A DNA stretch of 7,644 bases. It comes from Chitinophagaceae bacterium (GTDB lineage: Bacteria > Bacteroidota > Bacteroidia > Chitinophagales > Chitinophagaceae). Numbering within the stretch: the stretch's first letter is position 1; each line of letters opens with the position of its first letter. Where the stretch lies: assembly GCA_947447815.1 (NCBI GenBank), contig CANFLJ010000088.1:1-7644 (forward strand). Direction: 5' to 3'. Below, in pieces: positions 1-6,923 of the stretch. The position numbers and the translations under genes are program-made. Below the pieces are notes generated by a model, which saw only the letters and a program-made list of their open reading frames with translations, was not told where the DNA came from and did not search any database.

Positions 1-91
1 AAGGATCGGTAATTAAATGATAGGCCCCGTATATAGCAGAAGCTGCAGTTATGGCCAATAAAACAATGGCTATCTGGCGAGCAATTTTCAT
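1..91 (-). CDS. Small integral membrane protein, N-terminal fragment (runs off the window)
   Basis: Read on the minus strand from an ATG at 91, the frame stays open to the window edge and gives 30 residues beginning MKIARQIAIV. Residues 6 to about 24 form one hydrophobic helix (a membrane segment or uncleaved signal anchor), followed by GAYHLITDP. This start resembles small uncharacterised multi-helix membrane proteins of Bacteroidetes, in which a first helix is followed by a short loop ending in TDP; that resemblance is from memory and weak. A perfect TAnnTTTG promoter element lies 17 nt upstream. The gene is divergent from the TetR operon, so it might share regulation with it, although the TetR palindromes are about 175 nt from its start. 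Function unknown. Confidence 0.6.
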   Translation of the reverse strand, partial: MKIARQIAIVLLAITAASAIYGAYHLITDP

Positions 92-108
92 CGTTAATGT
101 GTTTGATG

Positions 109-116
109 CAAACTTA
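109..116 (-). promoter_or_regulatory. Candidate -7 promoter element for the leftward membrane-protein gene
   Basis: On the minus strand these bases read TAAGTTTG, a perfect match to the Bacteroidetes TAnnTTTG element. The element ends 17 nt before the ATG at 91, so the predicted leader would be only about a dozen nucleotides. No good TTG/TTTG -33 partner is visible 19-21 nt further upstream, which keeps confidence moderate. Confidence 0.4.
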
Positions 117-264
117 GAACGAATAAATGTTATAAAAAATGATATGTTGCCTAAAAAATAATGATATTAATCAGATTAACATAGTCTTAAACGCTACCTA
201 GTTGTTCTGTTTAGTTTACTGTTGGAGGTGCTTTAGCTTTCTTAAACAGATTTCTTAAATTTTA

Positions 265-297
265 TTAAACAATTGTTTAATTCAAACATTTGTTTAA
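265..297. promoter_or_regulatory. Tandem palindromic operator for the TetR regulator
   Basis: Two inverted repeats lie side by side before the TetR gene. The first, TTAAACAATTGTTTAA (265-280), is a perfect 16-bp palindrome. The second (284-295) has the same core, AAACA-N2-TGTTT. Their centres are 17 bp apart, and TGTTTAAT recurs directly at 274-281 and 291-298. TetR-family repressors bind such palindromes as dimers, and a regulator encoded immediately downstream is the obvious partner. The sites overlap the predicted promoter, as expected for autorepression. A further isolated AAACA half-site occurs at 244-248. That TetR binds here is inferred; the symmetry itself is directly visible. Confidence 0.7.
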
Positions 298-303
298 TAT
301 TTG
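273..303 (+). promoter_or_regulatory. Predicted promoter of the TetR-efflux operon
   Basis: A TTG at 273-275 is followed after 20 nt by AATATTTG at 296-303, which matches the Bacteroidetes -7 consensus TAnnTTTG at all but the first position. Transcription would start near 308-311, leaving a leader of roughly 15 nt before the ATG at 326. Both elements lie in or against the tandem palindromes, so bound repressor would block RNA polymerase. Confidence 0.45.
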
Positions 304-325
304 CAATCGCAATTTAGAGATAATA

Positions 326-949
326 ATGGCAATAGATAAGAAAGAACACATCATCAATGTAGCAATTGAACTCTTTTCGGAAAAGGGTTTTGAGGGTACC
401 AGCATCAGGGACCTTGCAACTAAGGCATCGGTAAATGTGGCGATGGTAAACTACTACTTTGGATCGAAAGAGAACCTGTTTAAAGCCATGGTAGAACATA
501 GGGCTACCTATATAAGAGAGCGCCTGGAAGAAATAACCAATAATACTAACACAACGGAGATAGAGAAACTGGATGCTATAATAGAACACTATGTATTTAG
601 ATTTTTAACGCACCATAAATACCACCGCGTAATACATCAGGAACTATTGCTGGAACAGCGAGAAGATATACGAGATACCATCATCAATGTATTTTCGAAG
701 AACAAGGACATCATACAATCGATAATAGAATCTGGGATTAAAAAGAAGGTGTTTAAAAAGGTAGACGTAGAATTTACCATCGTTACTATTATTGGTACGA
801 TAAATCAGGCCACTCTTTCCAAATCGATGTGCAGTATAATGATGGATAAAGGCAAGGACTTTGACCTATATACCGATGAAACTTTTAGAAAGAGAATAGT
901 AAAACATTTAAAGCAAGTAATTCATTCACATTTATTAATAGAGCAATAA
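326..949 (+). CDS. TetR/AcrR-family transcriptional repressor (local regulator of the efflux operon)
   Basis: This is a 207-residue one-component regulator of normal TetR length. The N-terminal TetR DNA-binding domain spans about residues 7-53, with a helix-turn-helix at about 27-46 (SIRDLATKASV, then the family-typical NYYFGSKENLF at 42-52). The rest is an all-helical ligand-binding and dimerisation domain with little conserved sequence, so the inducer cannot be read from it. I chose the ATG at 326: a longer frame opens at a TTG at 290, but that codon lies inside the palindromic operator and adds residues without family character. The gene is first in an operon, 13 nt before the adaptor gene, so the repressor controls its own synthesis together with the pump. 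Expected action: binds the tandem palindromes and releases on binding a toxic pump substrate (inference from family). Confidence 0.93.
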   Translation: MAIDKKEHIINVAIELFSEKGFEGTSIRDLATKASVNVAMVNYYFGSKENLFKAMVEHRATYIRERLEEITNNTNTTEIEKLDAIIEHYVFRFLTHHKYHRVIHQELLLEQREDIRDTIINVFSKNKDIIQSIIESGIKKKVFKKVDVEFTIVTIIGTINQATLSKSMCSIMMDKGKDFDLYTDETFRKRIVKHLKQVIHSHLLIEQ

Positions 950-962
950 AAACAGCAATAAT

Positions 963-2000
963 ATGGAACCGCAACAAGAAAAGAAATTCCCCGTAAAGCT
1001 ATTGGTAATCGGCGTTATACTATTGACCGGTATTTTCTTTGGATATAAGAAAATCTCCTTTGCAATAACACACGAAACAACCGACAATGCACAAGTAGAA
1101 ACACAGATTACACCCGTGCTGACCCGTGTAGCTGGCTATGTAAAAAAACTGGCGATTCAGGATTATGATAGTGTAAAATCGAATCAGTTACTGGTAGAGC
1201 TGGATGATGCAGAACTGCAAAATCAGCTGGCACAAATGGAGGCCGATTATGTACAAACAGAAGCAGACATTACAAATGCCAATGCGAGTTTGCAGAACGC
1301 TGTAATATCGCTGAATGTAAACAAAGGAAACATAGAAGTGAGCAATGTAAAGTTGCAACAGGCTACTACAGAATACAACAGAAACAAGAATCTGTATGCC
1401 GAACAAGCTATTACCGAGAAGCAACTGGACGATAGTAAATACAACTTTCAATCGGCACAGAAAGCATTTGATAATACCAAGAACGACCTTAGTTCCGCAC
1501 AAAGCAGGATTGCTGTACTGGAATCGATGGTAAAGAAGAATGAGGCTACTTTGAAATTTAAAAGAACCAAGATTGATGAGGTAAAACTAAAAATTTCTTA
1601 TACTAAAATCTATGCCCCATCTACGGGTAAGATTGGTAAAAAGAACATATCAGAAGGACAGTTTGTACAGGCAGGAGCTCCGCTATTCACTATCATTAAT
1701 GATACTGCCTATTGGGTAACAGCAAACTTTAAAGAGAATCAATTAAAGAAGCTAACACCAGGCAAAGAAGTGGATCTGGAAATAGATGCATTTCCGGAAG
1801 AAAAGATTACGGGTATTATAGAGAGTGTAAGTGAGGCAACGGGAGCTAAGTTTGCAATGCTGCCTCCCGACAACTCGAGTGGTAATTTTGTAAAAGTTAC
1901 GCAACGTGTACCGGTAAAGATTAAAATTAAAAATGCTGCACAATATAAGCACGCCCTTCGCGCTGGATTTAGTGTATTTGTAAGTGCTCCTATAAAATAA
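963..2000 (+). CDS. emrA: EmrA/HlyD-type periplasmic adaptor (membrane fusion protein) of an MFS tripartite pump
   Basis: This 345-residue adaptor bridges the inner-membrane transporter and the outer-membrane channel. It has a short cytoplasmic N-terminus, one membrane helix at about residues 11-28, then the EmrA-typical TDNAQV at 40-45 opening the first half of the biotinyl-lipoyl domain (about 46-85). A long alpha-helical hairpin follows at about 85-210, rich in Q, N, K and A, and would contact the TolC-like channel. The second lipoyl half is at about 211-245 (IYAPSTGKIG, then EGQFVQAGAPL). The beta-barrel region is at 246-330 and holds the motif PPDNSSGNFVKVTQRVPVKI (301-320), characteristic of the EmrA branch rather than AcrA. 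Length and architecture are complete. The next gene, the MFS transporter, starts 9 nt later, consistent with translational coupling. Substrate not determinable. Confidence 0.93.
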   Translation: MEPQQEKKFPVKLLVIGVILLTGIFFGYKKISFAITHETTDNAQVETQITPVLTRVAGYVKKLAIQDYDSVKSNQLLVELDDAELQNQLAQMEADYVQTEADITNANASLQNAVISLNVNKGNIEVSNVKLQQATTEYNRNKNLYAEQAITEKQLDDSKYNFQSAQKAFDNTKNDLSSAQSRIAVLESMVKKNEATLKFKRTKIDEVKLKISYTKIYAPSTGKIGKKNISEGQFVQAGAPLFTIINDTAYWVTANFKENQLKKLTPGKEVDLEIDAFPEEKITGIIESVSEATGAKFAMLPPDNSSGNFVKVTQRVPVKIKIKNAAQYKHALRAGFSVFVSAPIK

Positions 2001-2009
2001 TATAGCCTG

Positions 2010-3599
2010 ATGACAACAACTCCAAAAGGATTTGCGAGGGCTATTATTGTCATTACTACAGTTACGGCTGCAATAATGGAACTGATAGACACCTCGATAG
2101 TAAACGTGGCGCTAAGTGACATGAGTGGTAGCCTTGGGGTAAACATTGAAGACATTAGCTGGGTGATAACGGCCTATGCAATTGCCAATGTAATTATCAT
2201 TCCACTTACTGGATTCTTAGCGGAATACTTTGGAAGAAAGAACTACTACATTACCTCCATGATTATCTTCACGGTAGCCTCGTATATGTGTGGACAATCG
2301 ACGAGCCTGATAGAAATAATTGGCTGGAGATTTATACAGGGTATCGGTGGCGGTGCGCTGCTATCTACCTCTCAGGCCATTCTGTTTGATGCCTTCGAAA
2401 CAAAGGACCGTCCGATAGCATCGGGCCTATTTGGTATGGGACTGGTATTAGGCCCCACCTTAGGACCAACACTGGGTGGCTATATCATGGAACATTTTAG
2501 CTGGCCGCTGATCTTTATGATCAATATCCCTATCGGCATAGTAGCTACATTTCTTTCCTTCACCTTCATTGCAAAAAAGGATGGGGAGGGTTCGAAAAAG
2601 AAAGAAATCAAAATTGATTATAGCGGTATCCTGCTCCTGATGGTGGGTATTGGTTGTCTGCAATATGTACTGGAAAGAGGAGATTCGGAAGACTGGTTTA
2701 GTAGCGAGTCTATCAGGATATGTGCCATACTGGCAGCTGTAGGACTGGCTTCTTTTATATGGTATGAACTTACTATCGAAAAGCCTGCAGTAAACTTAAG
2801 GGTATTAAACAACAGGAATATGGCGTTTACTACCATCTTCACCTTTGTGGTAGGGTTGGGTTTGTATACTTCAGTATTTGTGTTTCCGGTACTGGCACAA
2901 AGAGCACTTGGTTATACTCCCTATGAAACAGGGTTGACCTTGCTGGCGCCGACTATGATTACGGTAATCATGATGCCCATAATTGGTAAAACCATGAGCA
3001 AGGGCGTATCACCTATTCCGTTTGTGGTCTGTGGATTTCTATTATTTGCAGGTTATACCTGGACAAGTTCTAAGGTAACAATGGATGTAGGTAAATGGGA
3101 TTTCTTTTTCCCCTTCGCCATGCGTGCTGTAGGGATGAGTATGGTGCAATTGCCATTGATTAATCAAGCTGTAGCTGGCCTGCAGCCTAAAGATTATGCT
3201 TCCGGTATTGCATTGAATAATATGATTCGTCAGCTAGGTGGTGCCTTTGGTATTGCTATGTCGAACAATTATATCTCGCAACGCTATGCTCAGCATAGAA
3301 GCGATCTGGTATCAAACCTAACGCAGGGCTCGGCAGCATTTACCAATCAGACCAGTTCGATAGCCCAAAACTTTGTAGCTAAAGGAGGCGTAGATGTAGG
3401 TACGGCAACCACTAAAGCTCTTACCGTAATTAGTAACAATGTGGATAGACAGGCCTATTATCTGTCTTATTTAGATACTTTCAGGCTCATCACCATTTTC
3501 TTTATCCTGGTGATTCCTTTGGTATCATTTTTAAGAATTAAAAAGAAGTCGGTGGAAGAGATACATGCCAGTATGAAGGCCGCTTCGGAGGCTCATTAA
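2010..3599 (+). CDS. emrB: DHA2-family (EmrB/QacA) 14-helix MFS multidrug:H+ antiporter
   Basis: This 529-residue inner-membrane transporter is of the usual length for the 14-helix DHA2 branch of the major facilitator superfamily, which exports drugs in exchange for protons. Visible family motifs in order are: the helix-1 motif IDTSIVNVAL (26-35), with the conserved acidic D27; motif A variant GFLAEYFGRK (68-77) between helices 2 and 3; motif B RFIQGIGGG (107-115), with R107; and the antiporter motif C region GLVLGPTLGPTLGG (144-157). W165 and INIPIG (171-176) follow. A long hydrophilic stretch at about 410-480 precedes the last helix and is probably the periplasmic loop before helix 14. The gene sits between its adaptor and outer-membrane partner genes. 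EmrB homologues export hydrophobic uncouplers and antibiotics, but the substrate here cannot be assigned from sequence. Confidence 0.94.
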   Translation: MTTTPKGFARAIIVITTVTAAIMELIDTSIVNVALSDMSGSLGVNIEDISWVITAYAIANVIIIPLTGFLAEYFGRKNYYITSMIIFTVASYMCGQSTSLIEIIGWRFIQGIGGGALLSTSQAILFDAFETKDRPIASGLFGMGLVLGPTLGPTLGGYIMEHFSWPLIFMINIPIGIVATFLSFTFIAKKDGEGSKKKEIKIDYSGILLLMVGIGCLQYVLERGDSEDWFSSESIRICAILAAVGLASFIWYELTIEKPAVNLRVLNNRNMAFTTIFTFVVGLGLYTSVFVFPVLAQRALGYTPYETGLTLLAPTMITVIMMPIIGKTMSKGVSPIPFVVCGFLLFAGYTWTSSKVTMDVGKWDFFFPFAMRAVGMSMVQLPLINQAVAGLQPKDYASGIALNNMIRQLGGAFGIAMSNNYISQRYAQHRSDLVSNLTQGSAAFTNQTSSIAQNFVAKGGVDVGTATTKALTVISNNVDRQAYYLSYLDTFRLITIFFILVIPLVSFLRIKKKSVEEIHASMKAASEAH

Positions 3600-3629
3600 T
3601 AAAATGTAATAACGTAAAACGAAGAATAG

Positions 3630-4919
3630 ATGAAGAAAATATTAATCATAATTGGAGTGGGAATATGCTCCATTAATATAACCTCGGCACAGGTAAAAGT
3701 GAATACGGAGCTGAAGGGATTTATCAATCAATCCTTCTCTTACTTTCCTAAAGTAAAAGAGGTAGAGAATACGGTAAAAACAGCAGAAGAAAAACTTGCA
3801 CTAACCGAATTGTCGAAGACTCCTGATATAGGATTAGATGCATCCTATGCCTACGTAATGCCAAAGATAACCGTGCCTTTGGGTGGAACAGACTTTCAGT
3901 TTGCTCCTGTACATAATCTTGCAACATCGGTATCGGGTTCTTATGCTTTGTATGACTTTGGTAGAATAAAAGCCAATGTGGCAAAGGCTAAGAACGATAT
4001 ACAACTGGCTAAGCACAATATTCAATTTGTAAAGACACAGTTGGCTAATCAGGTATCGGTAATTTATTACAATATAGTATACCTGCAAAAAGCAATCAGT
4101 ATTCAGGATAGCGTAATTCAGTTCTTTGAAGAGAATAAGAAACTTACTGAAAATAAACTGAAGAATGGTGATGCTTTAAAGATAGATGTGATGAACCTGC
4201 AAACTAATATTGATGCAGAAGGAAATAGAAAAGTAGACCTGATAAATAGTCTGGAAAAACAATTTAATCTCCTGGAATATACTACTGGAATTAAGCGTGC
4301 TGATGCAGGTGCGTTCGACTTTGATATCAACTTTTTGAATGCCGATGACGGTACAGCTATTGCACAGAAAAATAATGCAGAATTTTTATTAGCTGAAGAT
4401 AAAATACTACAGGCAAAGAAAGAAGTAGAGATAGCAAAACTAGCAGACAAACCAATGATTGGCGCTCATGCAGCAACAGGTATTAAAAATGGTTATGTTC
4501 CTGATGTTTACGAAATGAGATTCAACTACAATGCAGGTGTTTCTTTTACCATGCCATTATATGGTTTTGGCAAAACAAAACAACAGGTAAAATTGCAGGA
4601 AACAGTTGTAAAGCAACAGGAGTTAGCGCAGAATACTTTAGCTGGTACTTATAAAAAAGATATAGAACAGGCGCTAACGGATATCAAGACCAACATAGAA
4701 AGAATAAAGAATACAAAGAGTCAGCTGGATGCAGCAAAAGCAGCACAACAGATTACTGCTTCAAGGTATAAGAATGGAGTAGCTACCAACCTGGATGTAA
4801 CAGCAGCAGCTACCAATGTTCAGAAAGCAGCGCTTACACAATTGCAATACGACTATCAACTATGTCTGGCAAAAGTAGAATTAGCGAAGTTGTTAGGATA
4901 TGAGTATTGGGGAAAGTAA
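3630..4919 (+). CDS. TolC-family outer-membrane efflux channel (OEP)
   Basis: This 429-residue protein is the outer-membrane exit duct of the pump. Residues 1-20 form a Sec signal peptide ending in TSA before QVK. A cysteine at residue 13 is not in a lipobox, so this is probably not a lipoprotein. The mature part shows the duplicated TolC/OEP architecture: a first beta/coil repeat with YALYDFGRIKANVAKAK (105-121), and a second beginning near FTMPLYGFGKTKQQV (306-320), each leading into long helices. The C-terminal signature SRYKNGVATNLDVTAAATN (378-396) is typical of the family. The gene is last in the operon, 30 nt after the transporter gene, so the locus encodes all three pump layers. In E. 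coli, by contrast, TolC is encoded away from emrAB. The operon probably ends in the repeat region just downstream. Confidence 0.92.
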   Translation: MKKILIIIGVGICSINITSAQVKVNTELKGFINQSFSYFPKVKEVENTVKTAEEKLALTELSKTPDIGLDASYAYVMPKITVPLGGTDFQFAPVHNLATSVSGSYALYDFGRIKANVAKAKNDIQLAKHNIQFVKTQLANQVSVIYYNIVYLQKAISIQDSVIQFFEENKKLTENKLKNGDALKIDVMNLQTNIDAEGNRKVDLINSLEKQFNLLEYTTGIKRADAGAFDFDINFLNADDGTAIAQKNNAEFLLAEDKILQAKKEVEIAKLADKPMIGAHAATGIKNGYVPDVYEMRFNYNAGVSFTMPLYGFGKTKQQVKLQETVVKQQELAQNTLAGTYKKDIEQALTDIKTNIERIKNTKSQLDAAKAAQQITASRYKNGVATNLDVTAAATNVQKAALTQLQYDYQLCLAKVELAKLLGYEYWGK

Positions 4920-5048
4920 GAATACAAATTTGACAATTTGAAGATTTGAAAATGTGACAATGGAATACAAGTTACCAGTAACTAGAAACCTGAAACTTGT
5001 ATTTGTATTCTCCTGACTCCTATCTTCTGTCTCCTTCCTCCTTGTATT
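4920..5048. repeat. Intergenic periodic repeat element: octamers followed by heptamers, with inverted AATACAA/TTGTATT motifs
   Basis: Nearly the whole gap between the channel gene and the phosphatase gene is low-complexity periodic sequence. From 4925 to 4964, five consecutive 8-nt units fit a consensus near AMAATTTG (for example CAAATTTG and AAGATTTG). From 4967 to 5043 the period becomes 7 nt: across ten units at 4974-5043, position 2 is C in nine, position 3 is always a pyrimidine and position 6 always A or T. AATACAA occurs at 4921-4927 and 4964-4970, and its complement TTGTATT at 4997-5003, 5003-5009 and 5042-5048. Arms 4920-4929 and 5001-5010 are exactly complementary, as are 4964-4973 and 4994-5003 (20-nt loop). 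The element may end the operon transcript through these hairpins, but no poly-T tract follows, so terminator function is unproven. I recall similar repeats in other Bacteroidetes. Confidence 0.7.
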
Positions 5049-5060
5049 AAAACATAAATT

Positions 5061-5552
5061 ATGAAACAATTATTTATCATCCGTCATGCTAAGAGTAGCT
5101 GGGATAATATGTTGCTGAATGACTTTGATAGAACGCTTAATGAGCGTGGTATGCGAGATGCTCCGGCTATGGCAAAACGTTTAGTAGATAAAGGGATTAA
5201 AGTAGATAAGTTTGTTTCCAGTACTGCTGTGCGAGCATTTACAACTGCTACCTTCTTTGCTAAAGCATACCACCAAAAGGAAAACGATATAATTGCAGTA
5301 CCAGCACTATATCATGCAGGGGAAGAAGTGTTTTATAAAACAATAAAGGCTTTGGATAATTCACTGAATAGTGTAGCCTTGTTTTCCCATAATCCCGGAA
5401 TTACCTACTTCGTAAACACACTGACAAATTCCCGTATTGACGAGATGCCTACTTGTGGCATTTTCGCCATTCAGGCACCAATAGAAAATTGGAAGGACAT
5501 TGAAGAAGGGAACAATAAGTTCTGGTTCTTTGATTATCCTAAAAACGTTTAA
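5061..5552 (+). CDS. sixA: SixA-like phosphohistidine phosphatase (histidine phosphatase superfamily, branch 1)
   Basis: This 163-residue cytoplasmic phosphatase is close to the normal SixA length. The catalytic RHA motif is at residues 8-10 (IIRHAKSSW), H9 being the histidine phosphorylated during catalysis. DFDRTLNERG (21-30) is the usual SixA continuation. SSTAVRAFTTA (53-63) supplies the second active-site arginine, R58. The second catalytic histidine is H110 in FSHNPGIT (108-115). All catalytic residues are therefore present. SixA of E. coli removes phosphate from histidine of phosphotransfer proteins (ArcB HPt, or the nitrogen PTS). Homologues in Bacteroidetes are common, but their targets are not established, so the substrate here is open. 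The gene follows the repeat element, has no obvious promoter match, and converges on the glycosyltransferase gene with a 22-nt gap. Confidence 0.88.
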   Translation: MKQLFIIRHAKSSWDNMLLNDFDRTLNERGMRDAPAMAKRLVDKGIKVDKFVSSTAVRAFTTATFFAKAYHQKENDIIAVPALYHAGEEVFYKTIKALDNSLNSVALFSHNPGITYFVNTLTNSRIDEMPTCGIFAIQAPIENWKDIEEGNNKFWFFDYPKNV

Positions 5553-5574
5553 AGGAATACATTGTGAGCAATTT

Positions 5575-6684
5575 TTATAGATCAGCTTTTAGCACAACAG
5601 CGTTTAAAGCTTGCTCTAGTAACTGATTATTTTCAAATGCATTATTAACTGGTAGCTTATACGGAAATGATTCTGCTTCTTTGATTGCATGGGTAAGATT
5701 AAAATCCTCCTGATCTATATGTAATGCCCATTTTCTGGAATGTAATAATGCAGCAAGATATTCCTGTTCTGTCTGTGCCGGAGTAGGAACCAATATCAGT
5801 TTCTTCCGAAGTCCAATCATCTCCATTAAAGAAGTATATCCTCCTCTACAAATTACATACTTACTCTTTAGAACAAGATCATTTAGTTCATTGCCTGGAA
5901 GGTGAGAGAGATACAGTAAATTGTCGGCTTCTACTCTGGTAAACATGGCATTAGGTAAGCCTCTTACCATAGCTATTTTATACGGACTATCTTTTACTTG
6001 CTTTAGAATCTTTTCTTCCAATATAGTTCTCTGAGGCTCAGGGCCGGATAGAATAATGCAGGCATCAAACGCTACTTCTGTACTAGCTGGTTTCGGATAA
6101 TTAAACCTAAATAGCCAACCTATATATCGGTATGCAGTTGTTGGAAACTTAGCTGGGTTGGATAATCTTCCAGCAAGGTTGTCAGGATATGGATTATCTG
6201 GAATCCAGCATTGATTAAAAGGTTTTACTAATCGATAATGAAGCCTTCTGACAATTGACTCAGAGAATGCATTATTGGTAATTATATTTAACTGATGAGT
6301 AATAAATACTGAAGTAATATGTTTCTGATAAAACCCATAACGATTATCGCTAATAATCAGATCTACCTTGTTTTGCTTTACAAACTCAGTTAGCCATTTA
6401 TGTTCTGCTCTAATAGCTTTAAAGATTGTAGGAATCTGAGCAAACAACTTCCATCTTGTCGCTTTTTTACTTTTACCGTAGTTAATATTGTAACCGGGTA
6501 ATGAGACAAAAGTTGCTGTTGGAAACTCCTGTTGTAACAACTGTTTTTGCGAGCCCTCTGTAGCAATAATTACATGAAAGCCCCTTGCATATAATAGCCT
6601 GATTATAGGGATGCATCGGGTAGCATGACCGAGCCCCCAATCAAGTGGTGCAATTAATACAGTATAAATTTTAACGTCTTTCAA
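5575..6684 (-). CDS. MurG/GT28-like glycosyltransferase (GT-B fold), TTG start
   Basis: This 369-residue protein is read leftward. The N-terminal Rossmann half opens with LIAPLDWGLGHATRCIPIIR (10-29), whose GLGHATR loop corresponds to the acceptor-side glycine-rich loop of MurG-type enzymes. The C-terminal half has ILSGPEPQRT (211-220), CRGGYTSLMEMIG (289-301) and PTPAQTEQEYLA (310-321), matching the nucleotide-sugar-binding segment of GT28/GT1-like enzymes, including the conserved Gln/Glu pair. Family members transfer a sugar from a UDP-sugar to a lipid or glycan acceptor at the membrane; the acceptor here is unknown. No ATG is available near the N-terminus. The frame has a stop (TAG) at 6690-6688, and TTG at 6684 is the only standard or near-standard start before the conserved LIAPLDWG block, so I place the start there. 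No other glycan genes are adjacent. It is not murG itself, which sits in the dcw cluster and has different motifs. Confidence 0.85.
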   Translation of the reverse strand: MKDVKIYTVLIAPLDWGLGHATRCIPIIRLLYARGFHVIIATEGSQKQLLQQEFPTATFVSLPGYNINYGKSKKATRWKLFAQIPTIFKAIRAEHKWLTEFVKQNKVDLIISDNRYGFYQKHITSVFITHQLNIITNNAFSESIVRRLHYRLVKPFNQCWIPDNPYPDNLAGRLSNPAKFPTTAYRYIGWLFRFNYPKPASTEVAFDACIILSGPEPQRTILEEKILKQVKDSPYKIAMVRGLPNAMFTRVEADNLLYLSHLPGNELNDLVLKSKYVICRGGYTSLMEMIGLRKKLILVPTPAQTEQEYLAALLHSRKWALHIDQEDFNLTHAIKEAESFPYKLPVNNAFENNQLLEQALNAVVLKADL

Positions 6685-6719
6685 ATACTATGATTGAAAT
6701 TATTATGAAACTATTGCCT

Positions 6720-6727
6720 TTAATTTG
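6720..6727 (+). promoter_or_regulatory. Candidate -7 promoter element of the small lipoprotein gene
   Basis: TTAATTTG matches TAnnTTTG at seven of eight positions. Its final G lies four bases before the ATG at 6732, the same spacing as the perfect element before marR. A TTG at 6694-6696 is 23 nt upstream, slightly farther than the usual 19-21. If used, the transcript would begin at or next to the start codon. Confidence 0.3.
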
Positions 6728-6731
6728 TGGA

Positions 6732-6869
6732 ATGAAACAGAAGACTAAATTAATATTAGCAATAGTTATTGCAATTTCTGTGGCAAATGTAAGTTGTGGT
6801 TTATTTGGTAAATCAAATTATCAGAAACATTGTATGTGTCCAGTATATAAGTCAGACAGAAGACGCTAA
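6732..6869 (+). CDS. Small probable lipoprotein, 45 residues, uncharacterised
   Basis: An ATG at 6732 opens 45 codons ending in TAA. The product starts MKQKTKLILAIVIAIS, a basic N-region plus hydrophobic core, then VANVSC with C22 placed as the lipid-attachment cysteine. The -3 residue is Asn rather than the usual Leu or Val, so the lipobox is imperfect. The mature tail is short and basic and contains HCMCP (residues 33-37) before ending in three arginines. Cysteine/proline-containing mini-lipoproteins with such tails occur in Bacteroidetes (recollection, not searched). In-frame ATGs at 6690 and 6705 would give 59 or 54 residues. I prefer 6732 because it gives a normal signal peptide and follows a near-consensus promoter element. 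It is divergent from the glycosyltransferase gene, 47 nt from its TTG. Function unknown; the N-terminus makes secretion and membrane anchoring likely. Confidence 0.6.
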   Translation: MKQKTKLILAIVIAISVANVSCGLFGKSNYQKHCMCPVYKSDRRR

Positions 6870-6923
6870 CCTCTAATTTTAATCCTTCCTCTCTAAGTCT
6901 TCATTTATTCTCCAAAAAATAAA

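Noticed and set aside
290..325. N-terminal extension of the TetR gene from a TTG at 290
   Set aside because: The TTG lies inside the second palindrome and before the predicted transcription start, and the added 12 residues show no family similarity; the ATG at 326 gives a standard TetR N-terminus.
1739..2155. 138-codon open frame on the minus strand across the adaptor/transporter junction
   Set aside because: It is antisense to two well-recognised genes, has no recognisable domain, and is explained by codon-composition shadowing.
4118..4450. 110-codon minus-strand open frame inside the channel gene
   Set aside because: Low-complexity Ser/Phe-rich translation antisense to a conserved coding sequence, typical of a shadow frame.
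5541..5577. Bidirectional terminator between the convergent phosphatase and glycosyltransferase genes
   Set aside because: Only a 4-bp stem (ATTG/CAAT at 5561-5572) before five T residues and a short AAACGTTT palindrome are visible; too weak to call.
6690..6731. Longer versions of the small lipoprotein starting at ATG 6690 or 6705
   Set aside because: Both would place a second hydrophobic stretch before the signal peptide and overlap the candidate promoter element; not excluded, but less likely.
6870..6923. Pyrimidine-rich stretch before marR resembling the heptamer repeat at 5009-5043
   Set aside because: The 7-nt register does not hold beyond two or three units, so it may be only compositional similarity.
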